NCBI GenBank assembly: GCA_006247105.1
Contig: CM016926.1
Location: 2,046,001-2,110,000 of the forward strand
Reading direction: 5' to 3'
From: Giardia muris
Lineage: Eukaryota > Fornicata > Diplomonadida > Hexamitidae
DNA: 64,000 nt
The position numbers and the translations under genes are program-made. Positions 20,637 through 30,400 of the stretch are shown piece after piece. Positions within the stretch are counted from its first letter, which is position 1, and each line of letters begins with the position of its first letter. The notes below the pieces were generated by a model. That model did no database searches. It was not told where the DNA came from and saw nothing but the letters and a program-made list of their open reading frames with translations.

Positions 20637-23600
20637 TCAGCTAGTCTCTAGATCTTTTAAACCACTCAAGATATATGTGACAACGCTACATACATCGGTT
20701 CCTTGCGCTCTATGAATGACGAACCTTACCGGGTTATCGTTGGTGCGCCACTCTGGTAACCGTTCTAGAATCGTAATTGCTTTCTTAAAGGACCTCATAC
20801 TAAGAAGCAAGGCACCCGCTATAAGGACTGCCTCGGGGACAGAGAATGCCTCCGGAGGTAAGCTAGCCAAGATATCGTGTACAAGCAGTCCCACGTTATC
20901 TGCAGGCCACGATGCTGCCAAGTTACAGATAGTCGTCCCAATCTCCTCTTGCATATCAGGCGCGTCAAGATATTTTGAGAAGCACTGTAGAAGCGAGCGA
21001 ACATCATTCACGATGACGGAGAACGACGTTGCTGCTTCGGACAACGCAGTAATCGCGCCGCAGACGCTACGATGCACATTGTACGAGGGGGTACACGAAA
21101 AGGCGTATGCTAAGAGGCGAGGAAGCAAGAGGCGAAAACTAGGACAGAGAGGTGGAGATGGCGCCTGCTGCTGTAGAGCAGTAGTGATTAGGGTCACAAA
21201 GTGCAGCAAAGCAGGATTTTCCCATGCGAACTGAGAGATGAGCGAGCGATAAGTAGTCGGGGAGTCTGTGCTGTCACTTCTAGTTAGCTGATAAGACGGA
21301 TTCAGAGACACAAAGCAACTGGTTCCGACTTGAGTCGTTCGCATGGTATCGACACACTTTTCGCCGTAAAAGAGACGACGAAACGCGAGCTCACTAGGGG
21401 CTACAATTGCAGCCTGTCCTGTCCGTGCAAGAAGTGCCTCAATGAACTCTCCGAGTGCAGACTCGTTCAAACGAAGAGCCTGTATGAGGGAATCGGAGAG
21501 GTAGAGGTCGGCATTCTGCCGCCATTCGGAGAGTTGAAAGTACTCAGAAAGAGATGAGAGTATTGACGATACCCCCATCCGTGCGCCTTGCCTAGACTCT
21601 CTGGAGCTGTGCAAAGTAGAGATAATTCCTGCCTCTGGGCTTGTAAAGACGTCTTTCCCTACCGATTCAACCCAGATCCCCAGATGCAATGTAACAAGGC
21701 CAAGAACAACCAATTCAGACTGTATCCGATAGTACTCCTGGAAGAGGGGAAGAAGGCGCATATCAGAAGTCCTCGAGGGCGTTGAAGGCTCAGGAGCGAT
21801 ATCCGACTGACTAGCCTCACGAGACTTCGGGAGTAACCGTTCTTCAATCACCCAAATGTTTGCATAATTATGGATCAGGAATTCTAAGGGATACGAGCGA
21901 TGCCTTTCAGCATTCGCCTCGCCAATACAGGACAACAGACAAAGACCCCATGCTGGGGTCGAAAAGCATGCCTCTGTTGTCTCATGAATGAATACTTCTG
22001 TGTTTCCCATAAAGATCGAATGTAGACCCACACCAATGCGGTCTGGCTGGACCAAACGCCTGATCCGTTCGAAGGTAACGTGGCTAAGCATTACTTTCGC
22101 GTTCTCTGGCGTCGTGGCAAGGCGTTCAAGTGCATATAACGCAAGCAATGGTAGGGAAAGTGTCTTATAATCCGGAGGCAGGGTGATATTGGGCGAATGC
22201 GCAGGGGTGAGGGCTTCGTATCGCTGTATGCAGGCGGCCCGATTAGCATGGGCCAGGAAATGCTGGAGAACGAGGATCGCCGTATACTGTGTAAGCTCAA
22301 TTTTTGGGAGAAGCTGCCCTCCCGCCTGAACGAAGGCCCATCGGAGCCATAGGACAAAGGACCCACTAGTGTTCGCAGCCGTCACTGGAGGCAGGCTCTG
22401 GAAGAGGAGAAGGGCCTCATCGATGAACCCGGCCAAATGAGCCTTCGATAGCAAAGAGCGCGTCGGAAAGCAGAGATGTAGACAGTCTGTAGCTAGAGCG
22501 GCGAGGATTGGGTCTCCTGATAGGCTGGCGAAGTACACCAACGCCACCGGTATTGCCAAGACGCTCGGACTGCGACTTGGCTGCTCTATCTGGGCAAGCT
22601 TGGTAACTGAGACACGGATAAGAGAGGTGAGGAGCTTTATACCCCCACTGGTGTGACAGATGGCTTTCGTGAAGGCGGGCATATCGGCGCGTTTGAGAGG
22701 GATCATCCCATAGCACATCAGGCTTTCGAAGGTAGTTGCTGGAAGGGTACCATCTAGATATAAGCTCAGAAGCATCTGAAGAGTCAGAATGAGCGGGCGA
22801 TGACAAAGAGCCGAGGCCGCGCATAATGCCCCTTCAGATAGGACAAGACCGTGCGAAATGTCTCCCGTACGCGTGCTATGCTGATATATCTGCGAGAGTG
22901 CATGCAGCCGATGGTTTTGCATCAGGGTCTCATCTCCTGTTTCCCCCTGAACCCCAAGTACGCTTGCAACGGCGTTCTGGGCCGAAGATAGTGTCTCCAT
23001 AACACTACGATCAGTGGTGTGTGCATAGGTGCCGGCAAACATCTCCCCGTGGTTCGATACGAGATCCTCGTTTGATCGGAAGATGTCACCCTGAAGGACA
23101 CTTAACGTATGGATGTTAGCGGCGGTGTTTCCTATAAGGGAGGAGACCATCCCGGAGATCGTCTCGATTAGAGTGTGTCTGAGCTTGACGAAAAGGAGCG
23201 CGTGCTCCTGCTTTTCACGCACTAGCTCGGATCTGAAAGCCTCATGAAGGCGATAGAACAAAGCGAGAAGGTAAAGGAAGAGGTTGAGGGTCCCATTCTT
23301 CATGGGGACAAACCAGATAGACGTGCAGTTTGCAAGTTCCTGTGAGAGTACAAGAATCTTCGAGAAGCTATGAAGGATGAGAAGCAAGGTATTGAGCAAG
23401 ATCGCCAACGGGTCGCCATCATATGCCTCGAGATCTTTGTCTCCACTCCCAAGGGTATCATCTTTGGTTTGTGATGAAGAGGTCGATTGATGAAGAAAAA
23501 AGAGCACGATGAAGTTCGCTAGCAAGCGTGTAAAGATCTGTAGAGACTCTCTCAAGGGTAGGTCTGTCTCCTGACCATTCTGATAATACTTCCGGATCAT

Positions 23601-26600
23601 GCACGTTGCGTAGAAGACGATTGCCTCCATGTACAACTCCCGTGGCGTGGGGCAGTTCTCCGGGGGAGTGAGGGAAAGACCATCCTGTTCCGATAGCGTG
23701 AGATCGTGGACGAGAAAGGTTACCATAATTTTGTGTGTGTTATCAAAGGGGCGCTCGAGAGACTTGATATTCTGACCACTGAGAAGGACGATGTTCGACA
23801 ATGTTGGCATGTCCACTCGAGAGAAGCTCGTCGTATATTGATAAAGGAGCTGCTCGTTCCAAATGGTTCCATCACTGGACTTCGGGCGCAAACGAAGTCC
23901 TTCTGCCACGTCTTTAGGAAGGAATGCGCCAGAATAGACATCGATCGCGAGGACTCTGAAGCTATTCGCCAGGATGTGCATACTCATCGAGGCACAGACG
24001 CAATAATCTCGACGGACCTCCGCCTGGATATCTAGGCGCTGTGTAGAGCTGAGCAACATATCCGCTGTGTGCGAAAGGCAGACATTAATAGACTCCGTTG
24101 ACGTTGTGAGGGTGAGCATTTGCTCCACCTCCCGGAACAATTTTGCGTCGGAAGAGAAGGAGTTCAGCGCTTGTATCAGTGCGTCTCGGAGGCGGATGTA
24201 CCGCTCGCAGGAGATGTAGCTAAAAGGGACAACCAAATGCGTGGTAGAATAGAAATCACGAATAAACTTAAGTGAAATTTGTCTTCCACGGCGATCGGTG
24301 ACCTTTGAAGTGCTAGTCTGTACGACGGTGGAATAATCTCCTGCCACGTGCCGTTCCAAGGGCAACACTCGATCATTGAAGACAAGAAAGGTGTGTAGAA
24401 TTGAGAGAAGATGAGTATCTCGTGGTACCATGTTAATGGCACCGGTCAAATACGCCCCCAACCATCCCGCTGAAAGGATTGCAGTAATAACCTCAGCAGT
24501 AGCTCTCTCAGATGAGACACATAGCGGGTACTGTCCAGAAAATACTGGTAATCCAGCGAGATGTTCTTGAATTCTTTCGGCCGTCGTGATCCATGTGGTC
24601 CCACTAAGAGACCGTGACAATGCCTTCAAGATGAGTAAGTTATCACTCTTCGTGTCCGTACGAAAACCGAATAGGGCTTGTTCGTCGATCTGTATCCATT
24701 GTTGAGCTGGAAGATCAACAACTCCAAGCTCATTCTGAACCGCGCGGAATCCAGTGGAGATGCGTGCTACAAGCTGGTGCGAGAAGTACGATGGAAGAAG
24801 TGCTGTCACACAATGGTCAATTATATCAGGCTCAATCGTGCTCAATAGATTTATGAAATACTGCTCATGCCGTTCCAATTCCAGTAGCGCCTCGTCCAAT
24901 AAGAGCTCGTCAATAGAAGACGGCTCCACGTCGGAAGCCTCAGTCTCTTGGAAGTGGGTCAGGAACTTAATGCAGGGATCATGTGGCTGAAAATGATAAA
25001 GGCGTACGCTTCTATCTCGCAGCTGAAAGAGATGTTGGACGATCATACTGATGGGCGGGTGGCTATCTGTAACGACGCAGGCGAGGACGTCTAACGCCAC
25101 CACCTTTAGTGCAGGAAGTTGCATGAGACGATCGACGATGTAGAGCTTATATACGTCCGGGGTGACGCGTAATACGGCATCTAGCAAGAGACAGCAATCA
25201 ACATACGGGAGCTGCGCTTCAAAGAGTAGGCAGTAATCAATAAGCCCGTCAAGAAGGACGAAGCCCGCATGGGGATCAGTTCCGCAATAGAGGTTGACTA
25301 GGATGCAGATTCGTTCCACAACTGTCGTCGTTCCATAGACTCCACACTCAACAGATTGAACGATCGGTGCCTGATTATCTCTGACGGCAATAGAGTCATG
25401 AATGGCTGCAAAACTCTTCTGTATGGATGGTGGGAGAATCCGAGGAGTCGTTGGCCGCTCAAGTGTGATAAGTGAAAGAGCACAACAGTGGACTTGGCAC
25501 GTACTCTCATGAAGCGCTTGTAGTACGTCGACACATTCCTTATTGGCCACGCGTGTGAGGAGTGATAAAGAGATACTGATACAATATTGCAACAGATAAA
25601 GGGCTCGAAAGATGGCTATCCACATCTTCGCCTCACAGTTCCCAGTCAGTCCTTCCACGTCTGTCTGAGCGGCACTTTGAAGAAGACTTACAAGATAGGA
25701 CCCATCTGGGTCTAACCCTGCCCGTAGGACGTGCACGATGTACTCGGCGACAAAAAGTACATTTCCCTGTCGAGTGTACTTCGAGAGATGCTCGGGGTCG
25801 AGAGGGCGATGAAGTACGTTTGTATCATCGTCCGCAAGCACGATAATGTCCTCGTCCGCATAGGACGGGAAGAACGTATTGCATAGCATTTGCAATGGAA
25901 AGGGTGGCTTCTTGGTGATGATTTTGGGCTGAAGAGGAACAAGATGAAAGTTCGTCTTGAAGGCTGGACTTGATGACCCATCATGCCCTCCTCTGATACG
26001 CTCCTGCACGTGTTGGGTAAAATCGTAACTAAGAGACCTATAGAAGAGATCATAAAAGTGGATGAGATCAGCCTTGCTTGTGATGACGTGTTCAAGCGAC
26101 CGCGTGGGGTGAAGTAAGAGACTAATGGCCGCCTGAAGCTCAGCCGAATGTAGGACTAATTCGTTATACGAATACTTGAAAGATCCTATATCAGAAGACC
26201 AATAAGCGCAGACATCACGCACCGGGATCATTAGACAACTGACAACGTAGAAGAATGCATCATACGTTACGGCCTCATGGTCCTGAACGTAGGGAACAGG
26301 CTTTGTTCCCGTCTCTTCTCCAGGGTTGGGTTGCTCCTTCAGCCAACGAAGAACAACCTCGACCGTTTCTGTCATGGAATCATAGGCCCCTTGAGCGGCG
26401 TATAAGGATCGGGCTAGGATAATGGCCAAATCTCGAAGGATAAGAGAAAGATCTGTCTTCCCCCCAGTCTCATCTCCTTTTGCAAGTGTCTCGAAGGCTC
26501 GGTTGATTGCGGCCCCGTAGATCGCCCCTATCGCCGTAAAGAGCCCAGCCGCCTTCATGACCATCGTTTCATGCTGTCGAAAGAGCTTACGAGAGCCCAT

Positions 26601-27392
26601 ATTACGGTTCCTGCTAAAGACGGGTGGAGACCGTTGAAACCCTACTGTATTGGAGTCGTCGGTGATGTACTCATGAGCTATTGTCCCAGGGAGGTCATAA
26701 ATCAGCTTCAAGGCAACGAACTCGGCAACATGAAGGTGTTCGATGGACCGAACCATCGATAGGGCCTGGATGGCAATCCGGTAGAGCGGCCGTGTAAGCA
26801 TACTCATGTGAGTGAATGTGTTATAGAAGCTATCGTAGCTGCACGTGATCGTGGTATGGTTATGCGACTGGCCTGGGTAACTCATGAAGGTGTTGAGATA
26901 AACAGGGTCATATAGCATCAGGACGGACGGGGAATTGCTCCCATAGAGTGGAACGATGTCACAGCCCTCTCCGATGACGTTGACGTTAGCCGCCCAAGAG
27001 AGTGTGTCACAAAGGAACTGGAAGATTCCCGCCATGGCTCCATGGGTTAGTGGGCTCCGGGTCTTGCCTGTTATCATCTCTTGGGTCCGAAGGCAATATA
27101 TGAAGAGTAAACAAAGTGCATACCGAGCACGTGCCTCAAGGTGAATGAATTCGACTGGCTGGTCAAGTAGACGATCAAAGTCCAGTTCGTTAGAACTCAG
27201 GATGACCTGTAGATCCAGAAACCAGCGGAGAGCATCCGTGACGAGCGGATCCAATCCGTGCGTTCCGTCAGCATCTTCAGCCATCTGCCGTGTCTTTCCC
27301 ACCAGCTGATCGAATTCGATGCGTGTCAAGAGCATGTACTGGTCGGCGATCGAGTGGACGAAGGTAAGGAGCCAAGTGAAGTCCTGAGTCAT
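20637..27392 (-). CDS. Very large predicted helical protein of unknown function (2251 aa)
   Basis: One uninterrupted frame. It can be opened at a GTG (27407), but the first ATG, at 27392 (CAAAAATGACTCAGG), has the expected A-rich context. I see no signal peptide, no CXXC or RING motif, and no nucleotide-binding motif. The sequence is rich in Leu, with long amphipathic stretches throughout, consistent with an alpha-solenoid. That profile and size would fit a large scaffold such as a Nup188/Nup205-type nucleoporin, but I have no motif to support it. The gene is divergent from the UBR-type ligase across an 18-bp gap. No AGTRAA signal was found directly after the stop. Confidence 0.85.
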   Translation of the reverse strand: MTQDFTWLLTFVHSIADQYMLLTRIEFDQLVGKTRQMAEDADGTHGLDPLVTDALRWFLDLQVILSSNELDFDRLLDQPVEFIHLEARARYALCLLFIYCLRTQEMITGKTRSPLTHGAMAGIFQFLCDTLSWAANVNVIGEGCDIVPLYGSNSPSVLMLYDPVYLNTFMSYPGQSHNHTTITCSYDSFYNTFTHMSMLTRPLYRIAIQALSMVRSIEHLHVAEFVALKLIYDLPGTIAHEYITDDSNTVGFQRSPPVFSRNRNMGSRKLFRQHETMVMKAAGLFTAIGAIYGAAINRAFETLAKGDETGGKTDLSLILRDLAIILARSLYAAQGAYDSMTETVEVVLRWLKEQPNPGEETGTKPVPYVQDHEAVTYDAFFYVVSCLMIPVRDVCAYWSSDIGSFKYSYNELVLHSAELQAAISLLLHPTRSLEHVITSKADLIHFYDLFYRSLSYDFTQHVQERIRGGHDGSSSPAFKTNFHLVPLQPKIITKKPPFPLQMLCNTFFPSYADEDIIVLADDDTNVLHRPLDPEHLSKYTRQGNVLFVAEYIVHVLRAGLDPDGSYLVSLLQSAAQTDVEGLTGNCEAKMWIAIFRALYLLQYCISISLSLLTRVANKECVDVLQALHESTCQVHCCALSLITLERPTTPRILPPSIQKSFAAIHDSIAVRDNQAPIVQSVECGVYGTTTVVERICILVNLYCGTDPHAGFVLLDGLIDYCLLFEAQLPYVDCCLLLDAVLRVTPDVYKLYIVDRLMQLPALKVVALDVLACVVTDSHPPISMIVQHLFQLRDRSVRLYHFQPHDPCIKFLTHFQETEASDVEPSSIDELLLDEALLELERHEQYFINLLSTIEPDIIDHCVTALLPSYFSHQLVARISTGFRAVQNELGVVDLPAQQWIQIDEQALFGFRTDTKSDNLLILKALSRSLSGTTWITTAERIQEHLAGLPVFSGQYPLCVSSERATAEVITAILSAGWLGAYLTGAINMVPRDTHLLSILHTFLVFNDRVLPLERHVAGDYSTVVQTSTSKVTDRRGRQISLKFIRDFYSTTHLVVPFSYISCERYIRLRDALIQALNSFSSDAKLFREVEQMLTLTTSTESINVCLSHTADMLLSSTQRLDIQAEVRRDYCVCASMSMHILANSFRVLAIDVYSGAFLPKDVAEGLRLRPKSSDGTIWNEQLLYQYTTSFSRVDMPTLSNIVLLSGQNIKSLERPFDNTHKIMVTFLVHDLTLSEQDGLSLTPPENCPTPRELYMEAIVFYATCMIRKYYQNGQETDLPLRESLQIFTRLLANFIVLFFLHQSTSSSQTKDDTLGSGDKDLEAYDGDPLAILLNTLLLILHSFSKILVLSQELANCTSIWFVPMKNGTLNLFLYLLALFYRLHEAFRSELVREKQEHALLFVKLRHTLIETISGMVSSLIGNTAANIHTLSVLQGDIFRSNEDLVSNHGEMFAGTYAHTTDRSVMETLSSAQNAVASVLGVQGETGDETLMQNHRLHALSQIYQHSTRTGDISHGLVLSEGALCAASALCHRPLILTLQMLLSLYLDGTLPATTFESLMCYGMIPLKRADMPAFTKAICHTSGGIKLLTSLIRVSVTKLAQIEQPSRSPSVLAIPVALVYFASLSGDPILAALATDCLHLCFPTRSLLSKAHLAGFIDEALLLFQSLPPVTAANTSGSFVLWLRWAFVQAGGQLLPKIELTQYTAILVLQHFLAHANRAACIQRYEALTPAHSPNITLPPDYKTLSLPLLALYALERLATTPENAKVMLSHVTFERIRRLVQPDRIGVGLHSIFMGNTEVFIHETTEACFSTPAWGLCLLSCIGEANAERHRSYPLEFLIHNYANIWVIEERLLPKSREASQSDIAPEPSTPSRTSDMRLLPLFQEYYRIQSELVVLGLVTLHLGIWVESVGKDVFTSPEAGIISTLHSSRESRQGARMGVSSILSSLSEYFQLSEWRQNADLYLSDSLIQALRLNESALGEFIEALLARTGQAAIVAPSELAFRRLFYGEKCVDTMRTTQVGTSCFVSLNPSYQLTRSDSTDSPTTYRSLISQFAWENPALLHFVTLITTALQQQAPSPPLCPSFRLLLPRLLAYAFSCTPSYNVHRSVCGAITALSEAATSFSVIVNDVRSLLQCFSKYLDAPDMQEEIGTTICNLAASWPADNVGLLVHDILASLPPEAFSVPEAVLIAGALLLSMRSFKKAITILERLPEWRTNDNPVRFVIHRAQGTDVCSVVTYILSGLKDLETS

Positions 27393-27410
27393 TTTTGAGT
27401 ATATCACCGT
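27393..27410. promoter_or_regulatory. 18-bp bidirectional promoter region
   Basis: Only 18 bp separate the two divergent start codons (27392 on minus, 27411 on plus). Both genes appear intact, so both transcription starts and both initiators must lie within this gap or inside the coding regions. Confidence 0.6.
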
Positions 27411-30400
27411 ATGACAACGGGTGAGGTTCCTGGACTGGTTCCACTCGCCCCTTTAACTCAATCCCGTCGGGCCCAGCTTCAAATGATTGCTCGGAGCCTC
27501 TTAGAGGAACCTTTGCCACATCCTTGTATGTCTCCACTGACGCCCCAAATTAGATGCTATACTTGCCATCCTAATGGGCTACCATTCTGTGTACGATGCT
27601 TCTGTGATGGGAATCATGAGGACCACTATTGGGAGTTAAGTACGAGTTCCATTTCACTCTGCATGGTTCCCCTAGCGTCATGTCGATCAGGTTTACATAT
27701 ATCAAGAAGATCTAGTAATAGAGGTGGGATCATGGCGCTTGTGGACTTACTAGCTGCATGCCATGCCGCTCCAACCGAGGATGGGATCTTATCTCTTGTC
27801 ATGACTGAGCCTAGTGTAGCGTATTTATCCTCCATCTTGATCTCATATCCGTTGAGCTATATACTCGAGATGCACCAGCTGAGCGTCTCCCGGCTACTTG
27901 ATACCTTGGGAACTCAGTATCCTACAGGGACCGAGTTCGGGGTTCTTCCGATGAGCTTTCTGATTGACATGACGTTAGGCGTTGATGTGCATTGGCCATT
28001 ACTTATTCAGTACGTGTCTCTGTCTCTTATGAAGAACTTAGTCATGAGGCCTTTAGTTCGTCTCTACGCGTATCTGTGTCGTAATTCATCCTTCTCAACA
28101 ATCATTTTCGCCAATTGGGACCGTTTGGGTCTTGCCATACTACTCGGTTCCCCACCCCATATATGTTGGAGACAACTCCTTGAGAAGGCTCAGTTTTACA
28201 ACTCTCTTGTAGGTTCTCCTCCCACCTGTTATTATTTCTTGCTGAAGGGGGTCACCATTCCAGAGCTTGAGCCATTCTTAATGGCCTTCTCCCATGCCTG
28301 TGCAATTCGCTCGAATTTCACTCAAGAGGATATATCTTTGTGCCGTTTCTATACCTCAATGGCCATACGTGCTATCATCATGCTAGCCGTACACGATTCA
28401 ACGGAGATACGGTCAATTATAAAATTCTACCTCAGCGTCAATGGTACTATTGAGGACGTGTCCATTCTCGGTGCAACCGCCAATATGAGTACATCCTGGA
28501 TCACGGAGCGTACCGTTCGGCAGATCGAACATATCTTGCGAGTCGCAGGTCTTCCAATACTCCTGTCGAATCCCAAATACCTTGAGAGTGTCCTCTCAAG
28601 TGAGCATCTGCATGTAGACCTGTTCAATATCTGCTTGATACAACACCTGGTGAAGGGTGCGGCCGTGGTACGGCGGAAAGTTCTTGGGGAACACTTGGAC
28701 TGCCATCGAGCACAAGCTGGGCGTATCCGTACGGCATTGTCGCTTCTTCATCATGGATTTGGTGCGGTCTCTTTTTCCCTGTCATTCCAGTCAACACACT
28801 TGGAGAGCTACTTATCCGATGTCATTCGCCTTTTCTTATGCACTTGCGTCGAAACCTATCGCGGGCAGGTAGAAATGGATATATATGGCGACGTTCTTGA
28901 TTCCATCTTGATCACAGATCTGGTCTGTAACATTGACCATTGCCCAAGCTATCGTAATATTTCCCGATACTCCCTATTGCCCCGGTCGCTTGTCACTATT
29001 CTGGAAGGACTTGAGAACGTAGACGACACTGGGTTGGCCCATACCGGACTTCCCTTCCCAGCCGTGCCCTTGCATATCAATCTTCTTCTACTCTTGGCTG
29101 AGGTCCTCACACCTTCAGGCCTCATCCATCAGGCACGTCCACTTCTAATGGCGTCGCTCCTTTGGCTTCCCCCCTCCCTTCTTGATCCGGACGCGCACCT
29201 ACGTCCCTATAAGCTCGGTTCCGATGAGCTTGAGGCCATGGACTCTCTTATCTCAGCCCCAGTACCACAGCCTCCACGACCGGTCGACGCCTTAAGACGC
29301 GTTCTCGGATGCGCTCTCGCCCAGCTGACATGCGACATTGCTCAAGTAACACGAACTTCGTCACGGATGTTGCCTCGCAACGGTGAAGACTTAGCAGCCA
29401 TTGCCATTGATATCATTAGCCTCACAGAGATTCGTTCTACTTATGAATACCACCGGACTATAGACGCCATTCGCCTCCTTATTCAGCTACATACCATCGT
29501 TAGCGATGACTCCGAGGCCGTCAATGCCGCTGATGCCGTCGTCCTCCTGATGCTAAGCATCTTTGGTCTTACCTCTTGTGCATTGAGAAGTGTATTGGCC
29601 AACCACTCTGAAGCTCTCACAGTTCTCACTGATTTGGGGAAGAAACAACGCCTGTTTTTCGACGAGATGCAGCAAAGACATATTAGGACAGGACAAGTAA
29701 CTGTCTTATACCCCTCCGAGTGGGATGCCGAATCACACCCGGAGGCATCCACTGGGATACAACTTCTTTATCACCAGGCCCTACTTTTAATGCTCCAAGT
29801 GCTATACCTCCCACAGGCGGTCGCAAAGCCTGGTACCGGATACACACGCGCATTGATCGCAACTCTTCTCGCTTTGAATGAGACCTCAAGTCCACAGACG
29901 CTCTATCGCAGGCTAGTAACGCTCCAGTTACCTCCCGATAGCATAACTCAGTGCATCAGCCCCTTTTATAAGGATATAACCGACGATGAGACTCAGAAGC
30001 CTACCGAGTTGACAGAGCGTGGGTGGGACGCGGTTGAACCCTTTCTGGCACCGATTTATCTCGAGCGCTTGCTCACGCTTTATCAGGAAAGCCACAAAAC
30101 CATTCCAGCCTTTCTCCTACGGAAGCCGATGAGCCGAAAGCTTCTTGTCTTCCTTGCAGCCAGTCAGCGCTTCAAAACGTTCTTACGGAACTGTATTCAG
30201 ATGTATACCGAGGGGAAGCTTCCTCATTGCCTCTTCCTGCATGTCCTTCACATCCTCATCAACGCGGCTGAACTGAGAAGAGAACGACCGTCGTGCAACA
30301 GTCTCTGTACCGATCTTGCTCCGGTCGTACTTACTGCCATCACCACCTGGGGAGATGACCTTCTAGCACAGCAAATGATGCATCATTTCTCCAAATTATA

